22,405 bases of DNA, from the IMG/VR virus record IMGVR_UViG_3300023196_000245, positions 1 through 22,405 of that record; one strand, given 5' to 3'. This DNA is from a virus. The position numbers were made by a program, and so were the translations under genes. The notes beneath the pieces are model-generated. The model was not told where the DNA came from. It did not search any database and was given only the letters and a program-made list of their open reading frames with translations. Below, piece by piece: positions 1 through 6,027 of this stretch (position 1 is its first letter; every line of letters begins with the position of its first letter).

Positions 1-138
1 GTGGCCAGCGGCCTCAAGATGTCTCGGTCTGCTTTGATTCGGCTGGCGCTGGAGTCTTACTTGCAGAATCCGCACTGGCTGATGCAAGCCGATCAAGCGC
101 AGCAGCCAAGGAATTTACGGATGACCATAACGGACTGA
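1..138 (+). CDS. Partial ribbon-helix-helix (CopG/Arc-like) protein, 3' end only
   Basis: An open frame enters from the left edge and stops at TGA 136-138. Its first visible residues, ASGLKMSRSALIRLALESYL, match the second half of a ribbon-helix-helix DNA-binding domain: a helix, then a turn with S-R-S, then a helix ending in E-x-Y/F-L. The last 20 or so residues have no recognisable pattern. If real, it is a small DNA-binding repressor or antitoxin-type regulator whose beta-strand lies upstream of the window. Its 3' half overlaps, in antisense, the low-complexity tail of the minus-strand HTH gene. The start is not visible, and a chance open frame cannot be excluded because only 45 codons are seen. 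Confidence 0.45.
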   Translation: MASGLKMSRSALIRLALESYLQNPHWLMQADQAQQPRNLRMTITD

Positions 139-256
139 CGGCACCGGACAGCCACCGGCTGACCTGCGGGGGCTGGATGCCAGCCTCGCGGCAGACAGCA
201 TTCATCCTGATGCCGTTGGCCTTGGCCCTGTCCCTGATGTCTTGTACCGATTCCAT
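14..256 (-). CDS. Small Cro/CI-like HTH transcriptional regulator
   Basis: This 80-residue protein has a helix-turn-helix in residues about 6-57: a helix around DIRDRAKANGI, then MNAVCREAGIQPPQVSRWLSG, where QVSRWLSG is typical of the recognition helix, then a closing helix NSLAAALDRL. Residues 58-80 are a Ser/Ala/Thr/Lys-rich tail, probably disordered. Size and layout fit phage Cro-like or short repressor proteins. It lies head to head with the plus-strand operon starting at 367, so it probably controls the promoters between them. No Shine-Dalgarno sequence precedes the ATG at 256, and a predicted promoter would start transcription at that ATG (see the promoter entry). Cro versus CI role is unknown. 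Confidence 0.75.
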   Translation of the reverse strand: MESVQDIRDRAKANGIRMNAVCREAGIQPPQVSRWLSGAVSPLWSSVNSLAAALDRLASASADSASKTPAPAESKQTETS

Positions 257-262
257 GACTTA

Positions 263-291
263 ATTTTAACGGTGGCAAGTTTATTTGTTGA
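263..291 (-). promoter_or_regulatory. Predicted sigma70-type promoter of the HTH gene, giving a leaderless mRNA
   Basis: On the minus strand, TCAACA (291-286, 4/6 to TTGACA) is followed after 17 bases by TAAAAT (268-263, 5/6 to TATAAT). Counting -12 to -7 for the -10 box puts +1 at 256, which is the A of the HTH gene's ATG. The lack of any purine-rich ribosome site before this ATG fits a leaderless message, as known for the lambda cI transcript from PRM. This is prediction only. Confidence 0.5.
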
Positions 292-324
292 CCACTATGC
301 AATTTTATTTATTTAGTGCATAAT
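288..324 (+). promoter_or_regulatory. Candidate rightward promoter elements for the 367-1191 operon
   Basis: TTGACC (288-293) is a good -35 match, and CATAAT (319-324) is a good -10 match, but they lie 25 bases apart and cannot work together. TTGACC with TTTAGT (312-317, 4/6, spacer 18) is one possibility. CATAAT with a weak -35 near 296 is another. The region is AT-rich and lies between two divergent genes, so a rightward promoter is expected here. The exact elements are unresolved. Confidence 0.35.
294..324. promoter_or_regulatory. Inverted repeat, candidate operator
   Basis: ACTATGCA (294-301) and TGCATAAT (317-324) are inverted copies with one mismatch in eight, separated by 15 bases. 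They lie between the HTH gene and the rightward operon and overlap the candidate -35 and -10 positions. The CTATG core (295-299) recurs in the palindrome at 333-350. Binding of the HTH protein or the ribbon-helix-helix protein is a reasonable guess. Confidence 0.4.
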
Positions 325-332
325 CCGTAACA

Positions 333-350
333 CATAGCAAATTCGCTATG
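333..350. promoter_or_regulatory. Near-perfect 18-bp palindrome, candidate operator or leader hairpin
   Basis: CATAGCAAATTCGCTATG pairs at 16 of 18 positions around an AATT centre. It sits immediately before the AAGGAG ribosome site (354-359) of the gene starting at 367. It could be an operator for a dimeric HTH regulator. In RNA, the CATAGC/GCTATG arms could form a short hairpin beside the ribosome site. The half-site CTATG also occurs at 295-299. Confidence 0.5.
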
Positions 351-366
351 AACAAGGAGTAAAAAC

Positions 367-471
367 ATGAGCAAATTAAGCGACCGCGCAGAGGCGGTAT
401 TGGACTACCTGCTGGTGCTGACCATCGGCGTCTGCTTGGCACTGGCCTTGGTGGCATGGTGGTCAGCATGA
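367..471 (+). CDS. 34-aa single-pass membrane peptide, first gene of the rightward operon
   Basis: A strong ribosome site, AAGGAG at 354-359, lies seven bases before ATG 367. The 34-residue product starts MSKLSDRAEAVLDYLLVL and carries one hydrophobic stretch of about 20 residues (YLLVL to ALVAWW), so it should be an inner-membrane peptide. The stop TGA (469-471) overlaps the next ATG (468-470) as ATGA, which supports translational coupling. Such short membrane peptides are common in phage early regions. Function is unknown, and no homologue is recognised. Confidence 0.6.
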   Translation: MSKLSDRAEAVLDYLLVLTIGVCLALALVAWWSA

Positions 472-638
472 AGAAAAAAGCAACACCAGCGCCAGCGCTG
501 AACAAGATGGTCGGCATCTACAAGCCGATTGAACTCAAGCCGTTCACAGGCCGACCTGGGGCCATGGATGCATTCAAGCTGCCGTCCCTGATTGGGACTT
601 CTCGTATATACAGAAAAGACGCAGGAGACCTCAAATGA
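468..638 (+). CDS. 56-aa basic phage protein of unknown function
   Basis: The gene starts at ATG 468, overlapping the previous stop by four bases. An alternative in-frame ATG at 456 would add four residues but lacks a better ribosome site. The product begins MKKKATPAPALNKMVGIYKP and is basic, with a central KPFTGRPGAMDAFKLPS segment rich in Pro and Gly. There is no membrane segment or known motif. It ends in ATGA overlap with the next gene. Context suggests a small early accessory protein. I do not recognise the family. Confidence 0.55.
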   Translation: MKKKATPAPALNKMVGIYKPIELKPFTGRPGAMDAFKLPSLIGTSRIYRKDAGDLK

Positions 639-817
639 GCATGGAGACGGGAATCGTTGCGGCCTTGGAATTGATGGACGACCTGCTGAGCCCCGAGGTG
701 TACGGCCATGCCGTTCCGGCTGATGCTCGGACCAGGGTGTTTGTGGTGCGCGAAATCCTGCGCCGTGAACTTGCCACGCTGACTGGGAACCCCAAGCTGT
801 GGCAAAAAGAGGGCTAA
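635..817 (+). CDS. 60-aa helical phage protein of unknown function
   Basis: ATG 635 overlaps the previous stop as ATGA and has its own AGGAG at 623-627. The protein (MSMETGIVAALELMDDLLSP, then ADARTRVFVVREILRRELATL) is predicted mostly alpha-helical and soluble, with an acidic first half and a basic second half. No motif is recognised. Its 3' end overlaps the next gene by 19 bases. It belongs to the short rightward operon under the control region. Confidence 0.6.
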   Translation: MSMETGIVAALELMDDLLSPEVYGHAVPADARTRVFVVREILRRELATLTGNPKLWQKEG

Positions 818-1191
818 AGCCACGCTGCCAGCCGGCCATTGTCAAGCTCTTGGCGCTTGGCCCGTTGACTGTCCAAGAGATATGGCCTCGGGTGTTCTGC
901 GCAGAGCGCAGCGCTTACATGGTGGTGCGGCAGTTGCATTTGGATCGACTGATCCACATTCAGTCGTACCGGCAGGGTGCGGTCGGCGTGCCGATTGCGG
1001 TCTGGGCCTGGGGCGCTGGCGTTGACGCCGAGTACCCGACATTCAGGACGAACGCCGAGCGCCAGCGGGACTATCGCAAGCGCATGAGCGCCGATGACAG
1101 GGACTTCCTGAAGGCACGCCGCCGTCAGAGAAGTCGAACAATCAAGATCGACCCGCTGATGGCGGCATTCTTTGGGGTGAAGAAGGGTTAG
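799..1191 (+). CDS. Winged-helix-like DNA-binding protein
   Basis: The frame starts with GTG at 799, inside the 3' end of the previous gene. No later start would keep the first helix of the domain. Residues about 13-60 (AIVKLLALGPLTVQEIW to LHLDRLIHIQSYRQ) fit a winged-helix fold: helix, then a helix-turn-helix, then a beta-wing with the arrangement L-D-R-L-I-H-I. Residues 90-120 are very basic (AERQRDYRKRM, then KARRRQRSRTIK), which suggests nucleic-acid binding. Similar proteins are frequent in phages of Burkholderiales and related bacteria. The role, in transcription control or replication, is not known. The stop overlaps that of the convergent gene at 1188. Confidence 0.65.
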   Translation: MAKRGLKPRCQPAIVKLLALGPLTVQEIWPRVFCAERSAYMVVRQLHLDRLIHIQSYRQGAVGVPIAVWAWGAGVDAEYPTFRTNAERQRDYRKRMSADDRDFLKARRRQRSRTIKIDPLMAAFFGVKKG

Positions 1192-2249
1192 GGGGTAAAA
1201 GCGTTGAGCAAGCCTGTTGCTGGCATGTCGTTGACCTCAAGAATTTTGATTAAATCAGGGTCGTAGGTCACATAGTTAACAGACCCAGGTACATCCGGAG
1301 AGTCATAGATCAGGCCAGGTATCCCCTTCTTTCTCATCATCTCTTGAATTTGAGCCTCTTTAACACCAGAGGCTCTTAGTTTTCCAACTATGTCACCGCC
1401 AAGCATGTCACTTCCGGAAATGCCAAGTTCATTGGCAAAAGATTGCACCGCTGCTGGCTGCTCCGAAATTGGCTTGTCGAACAACATGTAATTTGGCAAT
1501 GCTTCGTCAGCAATGTCCAATTTGTACAAATAGCTGTCTCTTGGTAGCTTTTCCAGTTTATTGATGATGCCTTCTGCCTTTTTCGCAAACTCAGGCGAGT
1601 ACTCGCCACTTTTAATAAAATTCTGACGCATCTCACTTGGAAGTTGACTCAACATTGCTGATTCAAGAACTTCCATTGATTCGTAGTCTTTGTTTTTTTC
1701 AGCAGATTTGTACAGGCCCATGACTTTTTCCTCGTAGTCTGGACCCGTTCTCGGAAGGTACTTTCCCTGAGCTTCCCTTCGTGATGCTGCGGCGTAAGCT
1801 CCTTGCGTGTAAGCAGAGCCTGTAGATGGTGCCCTGCTGACATCAAACCGGTTAAACAAATTTGGGCCGGCGTGATAAGCAGTGATGCTTGGCATCAACC
1901 CCTGTCGCTGCAAGTAACCTTCAGCCATGCCGGCTGCTGTCGGTGCAATTGTTTTTGCAGTGGCTTTGGCCAACTGACCGGCAGCCGGTGCCATTGGTGC
2001 CACAGCCAGAGCTGCTTCCAGCACATCAGGCAGCACTCGGGTCGTACCACCAAGGCCACCAGCACCACTGGTCAGTGGTGCGCCGTAGCTCATGCGGTTC
2101 AATGTGCTGGCCACGGCTGGAGCGCCGAGCATTGACATGATGCCCTGCATTTGCTGGGTACGCTCTGGCGATGTTGACGCCTCCAGCAGGTCGGCCAAGC
2201 CACCGAGGAACGGGTTGCGCGGCGTTGGTCGAATGTAGTCTGCCATCAT
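1188..2249 (-). CDS. Putative virion-delivered ADP-ribosyltransferase (ART-PolyVal-like)
   Basis: The protein has 353 residues. Residues about 120-340 resemble the phage ADP-ribosyltransferase domain known from polyvalent proteins (ART-PolyVal). Visible motifs are an opening YHAGPNLFNRFD with His126, TQGAY with Tyr152, LYKLDIADEALPNYMLFDKP (241-260) followed by SEQ with Glu263, and a closing GIPGLIYD plus NYVTYDPDLIKILE. H-Y-E is the triad expected for one ART class. Residues 1-120 are Ala/Gly/Pro-rich with amphipathic stretches, like neighbouring ejection proteins. It is the last gene of the structural operon, which suggests packaging and injection, as known for T4 Alt. The start has TAGGAT just upstream, and ATG 2246 is an alternative. 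The catalytic part is much more AT-rich than the N-terminus. Target unknown. Confidence 0.6.
   Translation of the reverse strand: MMADYIRPTPRNPFLGGLADLLEASTSPERTQQMQGIMSMLGAPAVASTLNRMSYGAPLTSGAGGLGGTTRVLPDVLEAALAVAPMAPAAGQLAKATAKTIAPTAAGMAEGYLQRQGLMPSITAYHAGPNLFNRFDVSRAPSTGSAYTQGAYAAASRREAQGKYLPRTGPDYEEKVMGLYKSAEKNKDYESMEVLESAMLSQLPSEMRQNFIKSGEYSPEFAKKAEGIINKLEKLPRDSYLYKLDIADEALPNYMLFDKPISEQPAAVQSFANELGISGSDMLGGDIVGKLRASGVKEAQIQEMMRKKGIPGLIYDSPDVPGSVNYVTYDPDLIKILEVNDMPATGLLNAFTP
2062..2081. repeat. 20-bp near-palindrome inside the ART gene
   Basis: GCACCACTGGTCAGTGGTGC has perfect nine-base inverted arms around a two-base centre. It lies in the Gly/Ala-rich N-terminal coding part of the ART-like gene, where CACCAC-type triplets are common, so chance is a real explanation. 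In RNA it would make a compact hairpin. No T-tract follows on either strand, so it is not a terminator. Confidence 0.5.
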
Positions 2250-2255
2250 TAAATC

Positions 2256-2651
2256 CTATTCATCATTCGATTCAGAATCCGATTCACTCTTGCCTTCCCA
2301 CGCCATGCAGGTGCGAAGGTTGTGGCAGATGAAATCGAACTTGTGGCAGTAGCCTCGGCCACCGCCGTCCTTGTCCATCGCATCCTGCGGGACATTTTCC
2401 ATCATCTTCATCATGTCCGGCGTGTCATCGAAGTACTCGCAGTTGGCGCAAAGCTGGCGCTTGGCCTGCTCAGGCTTGACCTTCCAGCGGATGGCCATCT
2501 CCTTCCAGTACTCGGTGTTGGGGCCAGCGGTCTTGGCTGGGCCAAGCGCCCAGTACTTGGCGCAGTGGTCCCGATTCTTCTTGTTTTCCTCTTTGGTGAT
2601 GGGCTCCATCTCGTCATCAGAGGAAAGGTCAATTGTGAGTAGTCCGGCCAT
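2256..2651 (-). CDS. Cys-rich HiPIP-like phage protein
   Basis: The start chosen is ATG 2651 (MAGLLTIDLSSDDEMEP), one base after the stop of the upstream ejection gene. An open frame extends to 2738 but would overlap that gene by 86 bases. The 131-residue protein carries Cys68-x2-Cys71, Cys102, Cys109 and Cys115, plus Cys30. The segment GYCHKFDFICHNLRTCMAWEG is typical of small phage proteins annotated as high-potential iron-sulfur-like. C-x2-C and C-x12-C would allow a metal or Fe-S site. It lies between an ejection protein and the ART-like gene, so it may be a virion component. Ligand and function are unproven. The acidic Ser-rich tail is low complexity. Confidence 0.6.
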   Translation of the reverse strand: MAGLLTIDLSSDDEMEPITKEENKKNRDHCAKYWALGPAKTAGPNTEYWKEMAIRWKVKPEQAKRQLCANCEYFDDTPDMMKMMENVPQDAMDKDGGGRGYCHKFDFICHNLRTCMAWEGKSESDSESNDE

Positions 2652-2652
2652 G

Positions 2653-4596
2653 TTATTCACCCGCTTGCGCGGCTCCAAGTTCAGAACCAAAACCAAGTTG
2701 CTCGGCCTTCTGGCGCAGGGACTTCGCCAGCGGGTCAACCTTCATCATATTTGCCTTGCTCATCATCACGGCGGCAATCTTCGGGTCTAGCATTGCCTCA
2801 ACAAGCAACTGCTGGATTTTCTCATCCGGCAGCTTGTAGAGAAAGTCCAGCGGGCGTGTCATGCTGCGCAGCGTTGTGTTGCTGGCCATCGACTCGCTGA
2901 AAACTCGGCCGATCAGGTTGCCCATGCTCATGTTGCGGAAGGTGTCCGAGCCTGGTGCCTTGACGCCTGGCGCTGTAGCCGCCTGACCACGGTTGATCTC
3001 GTTGATGATGTTGTCGAGCTTGGTCTGAGCAGCCGGAGACAAGTCAGCGCCGATGTCCTCGCTCTTTGCCGCCAGTTGCCGGCGAAGTGCGGATGCGGCC
3101 AGCACCGGCTCACCCGTCATCAGGTTGGGCTGGCCAGTGGTGACCTTTGACTCAATACCTTGCAGCAGGCGCATCTGGTCGATGGCGCTCGATGACTTTG
3201 CGAACTGGCTCATGTAACGCTGAAAGCCTGGTGCGCCGGACTCAATCACATTGTCGATCACCGGCAGCAACTGGGCCAATTCACCACGGGCCAGACGGAT
3301 GTTGGCCAAGTCGCCGGACAGCTTGCCACTCATGGCGTCTGTGATGTCCTTGCGCACGCTGTACAAAGCCCGTGGGTCGATGGTGCCTGTCTCTGGGTCG
3401 ATGCGCTTGTTGACCAACTGCTGGACATAGGCCATCGCCTGATCCACGCTTTGGCGCTGCTTCATCGGGTCGGCCAGTGTCATGTTGACAGCCTGAAGCA
3501 CTGGACCAGCCGGCACTGGTGTTGAATTGGCAAATGATTGCGTGCGCAGTGGTGCAGTCACCTCGTAGCGCTTGGTCTCCGCAGCTTCAATTGAACCAGG
3601 CTTGCCGGATATCCGGCGATACGCCTCAAGCAGCTTTTGCTGGTTGGCCGACAGCGTTTGAGCAAACGCACCAGACTGGTCCAGTGCGCGAATCGGCGTC
3701 TCAGCGGCAGCCAGACCTGGGTCACGGGCCAGTGCCGCAGTCGTTGGCCGAACACCTGGCACCAGCGGAGCGCCAGCAGCCAGATTGCGCTGCGCCTGCT
3801 CGGGATTGGTGGCCAGACGGTTCAGCAGGTTGCCGATGATGACCTCGCGGCCTGGCTCGGTGAAGGGCTGAACCAATGTCTTGGGGGCGGCAATGGCACG
3901 CTGGGTGATCGGCAGCTTGGGGCCACCAGGGGCCATCATGCCAGCGCCAAGGGCCCCAAGCAATTGAGCCGGACCGGATGCCCCACCTTCGCGCAAAGAA
4001 GCGCCCGTGCCCGCTGACAGGCCAGACGCTGCGATCTGCTGCGCTGGGTACTTGGCCATCGTCTGCAATACATTGGCTGTAGTCGATGGCATCTGGCCAG
4101 CGCCGATGGCGCTTGCACCCATCTGCGTGCCGATGCGGCCAAGGGCAGCCGGAGCGCCAGCACCACCAGCGGCGGCGCGGGCGATGTCGTATGAGATGCG
4201 CTCTTGCGGGGTCTGTGGCTCGGCCATACCCATGCGCGTCATAAGGGACTCAATGCCCTGTGATGCGGTTGGGATGTTTGTGCCGGCAGCGCGGTTGAAC
4301 AACTGCACCATCGGGTCGGCAATCATCGGGCCAAGTGTGGCAACTGCCGCGCCCGTAGCCGCACCGATAGGGCCACCAAACGGAGCGCCAAGCAAAGCAC
4401 CAGCCACTGCCGGCGTTGCTGCTCGACCAGTCAGGCTAAGTTGACGCATCAGGTTATCAGCCATTGACGGCTGCGGCGCTGGTGCGGCAGCAGCTTGCTG
4501 CGAGTTAATGTAGGCAATCAGCTTGCCAACAGACTCGACATCACCCGCAGCGTCAGCCTTGCGCAGTGCGTCATAAACCTCGTTCATGTCTGCCAT
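2653..4596 (-). CDS. Large internal virion (ejection) protein
   Basis: The 647-residue product starts MADMNEVYDALRKADAAGD. Residues about 60-240 are very rich in Ala and Gly with several weakly hydrophobic stretches (GALLGAPFGGPIGAATGAAVATLGP and similar), as in podovirus ejection proteins that line or cross the cell envelope during DNA entry. Residues 280-620 are predicted helical and charged, with FLYKLPDEKIQQLLVEAML near the end. The stop of the upstream 473-aa gene directly abuts this ATG. Position after the tail genes and in a run of similar Ala/Gly/Gln-rich proteins supports the role. No enzymatic motif was seen. Assignment rests on composition and context. Confidence 0.6.
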   Translation of the reverse strand: MADMNEVYDALRKADAAGDVESVGKLIAYINSQQAAAAPAPQPSMADNLMRQLSLTGRAATPAVAGALLGAPFGGPIGAATGAAVATLGPMIADPMVQLFNRAAGTNIPTASQGIESLMTRMGMAEPQTPQERISYDIARAAAGGAGAPAALGRIGTQMGASAIGAGQMPSTTANVLQTMAKYPAQQIAASGLSAGTGASLREGGASGPAQLLGALGAGMMAPGGPKLPITQRAIAAPKTLVQPFTEPGREVIIGNLLNRLATNPEQAQRNLAAGAPLVPGVRPTTAALARDPGLAAAETPIRALDQSGAFAQTLSANQQKLLEAYRRISGKPGSIEAAETKRYEVTAPLRTQSFANSTPVPAGPVLQAVNMTLADPMKQRQSVDQAMAYVQQLVNKRIDPETGTIDPRALYSVRKDITDAMSGKLSGDLANIRLARGELAQLLPVIDNVIESGAPGFQRYMSQFAKSSSAIDQMRLLQGIESKVTTGQPNLMTGEPVLAASALRRQLAAKSEDIGADLSPAAQTKLDNIINEINRGQAATAPGVKAPGSDTFRNMSMGNLIGRVFSESMASNTTLRSMTRPLDFLYKLPDEKIQQLLVEAMLDPKIAAVMMSKANMMKVDPLAKSLRQKAEQLGFGSELGAAQAGE

Positions 4597-6018
4597 TTAG
4601 CGGCTCCGGTTGTAAGAGTCAATGATGCTTTGGATATCAGTGGGGCGCAGGGCACCAGCAGCCGGTGGCGCGACATACGGCGTGTACGCTTTACCGGCAG
4701 ACTTTTTCATGCCCTCTGTGACCACGCGCCGAGCTTCAGCCTTTTGCTTGATCTTGGCGTCAGAATCACCGACTACTGGGAAGTAGGTTTCGTACTCTTT
4801 GCGGGCCTCATCGGCACCGATTGCAGCGCCAGATTCTTTGCGCAACTTGGCGCGAATCCAGTCCTGCGCAGCTTGGTCGTACATCTGAGTTTCTTCGGTT
4901 TGACCAGATCGAGCCAATGCCCCGCCGATAAATGGCACAGCCTCGGCAACTCGGGTGCCAGCGCCAGGCTGCGATCCAGCCGGCAACTTGCCCAGAATGC
5001 TTTGGGACAACTCCATGCGCTGGGCGAAGCCGGCGGCATTTGATTGGCCTTCAGTTGGTGCTGCACCAGCGCCCATTACTTGCTGACCACCAGCGCCCAT
5101 AACAGGCATTGCTGTACCGCCTGGTGTCTTGGGCACATAGACAAACCCAGTCGGAGTCTCTTTGATTTCATTCGCACCACGCAGGAACTCTTGCTGGCGC
5201 AAATTCAAGCCGCCTTGCGCAACCCGCAAGTTGGCCAACTCGGCTGGCGTCATGGTCTGCTGAAAAGCCTGACCAGCCGTGGCTTGTGACTTGTCGATTG
5301 CAACAGTCTGGCCGCCAAGGTTTTGCAGAACAATGTCACGCTTTGGCCCGAAACCAGCCATTGTGCGCAACTCGCCGCTTTCCATCTGCTGCACCATGAT
5401 CGGCTTGCCGGATGCGTCAGTCACCTCAAACGGCTGACCCGTAACTTTTTCCCGTGGACTCAGCATTTCCGCGATGTCCATGTAAGCCTTGGACTTCGTT
5501 GGATCACCAGCCGACAGAGCCGCAGCCCTACGATATTGCTCGGCTTGCACCATCCTTGGATTGATCTGGGCAGTTGGAGCCTGCGCCAGTGCAGCACGCT
5601 GATTGGTCGGGCCCGTTGGACCGGCCACAGACTCTGGTGCTGCCAGTGCCGCATCTTGCTGAGTTGGCATTCCACCGGCAAAGACGCCTTGAATCTGGCC
5701 AGCCAAAGCCTGCGCACGCTTGGCCTCGTCCAGCTTGCTGCGAAGCAGCATCTGGTTGACAGCGCCGGTAGTGCCCTTTTCCTGCGCCTGCTGGCCAGCC
5801 ATGACGCCTTGGCCAAGTGCTTGGCCCAAGCTGGTGCGCTGTGGTGAGCGGCCACCAGCTTGCAGCAATTGAGCGGCCATCGCCATGATGCTCTGGCGCT
5901 TAATCGCTTCTTGCTGCTGCGCAGTCAGGAGGTCATTCATGCCACTGGCGCCACCGCCAAACAGGTCAAAGCCTGTGCCGCCGGCACCGCCCGTGAAGTA
6001 ATCCATAAAACCGGCCAT
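4597..6018 (-). CDS. Gln/Ala-rich presumptive internal virion protein
   Basis: ATG 6018 has a perfect AAGGAGG ribosome site. The 473-residue product has a Gly-rich start (MAGFMDYFTGGAGGTGFDLF), then a Gln/Ala-rich helical segment (about 30-110), a region with ARQ/QAQ-type coiled-coil patterns, and a Pro/Gly-rich middle. Residues about 370-440 (ALARSGQTEETQMYDQAAQDWIRAKLRKESGAAIG) look helical and better conserved in type; related phage proteins often keep a W-I-R-A-K-LRKESGA segment. There is no catalytic motif. Its place between the 298-aa and 647-aa genes suggests a virion protein that leaves the capsid with DNA. Exact function is not recognised. Confidence 0.55.
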   Translation of the reverse strand: MAGFMDYFTGGAGGTGFDLFGGGASGMNDLLTAQQQEAIKRQSIMAMAAQLLQAGGRSPQRTSLGQALGQGVMAGQQAQEKGTTGAVNQMLLRSKLDEAKRAQALAGQIQGVFAGGMPTQQDAALAAPESVAGPTGPTNQRAALAQAPTAQINPRMVQAEQYRRAAALSAGDPTKSKAYMDIAEMLSPREKVTGQPFEVTDASGKPIMVQQMESGELRTMAGFGPKRDIVLQNLGGQTVAIDKSQATAGQAFQQTMTPAELANLRVAQGGLNLRQQEFLRGANEIKETPTGFVYVPKTPGGTAMPVMGAGGQQVMGAGAAPTEGQSNAAGFAQRMELSQSILGKLPAGSQPGAGTRVAEAVPFIGGALARSGQTEETQMYDQAAQDWIRAKLRKESGAAIGADEARKEYETYFPVVGDSDAKIKQKAEARRVVTEGMKKSAGKAYTPYVAPPAAGALRPTDIQSIIDSYNRSR

Positions 6019-6027
6019 GATGCCTCC

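Noticed and set aside
405-845. Minus-strand open frame (146 codons) opposite the small rightward genes
   Set aside because: The four plus-strand genes have ribosome sites and ATGA coupling, while this frame crosses all of them and has a random-looking composition.
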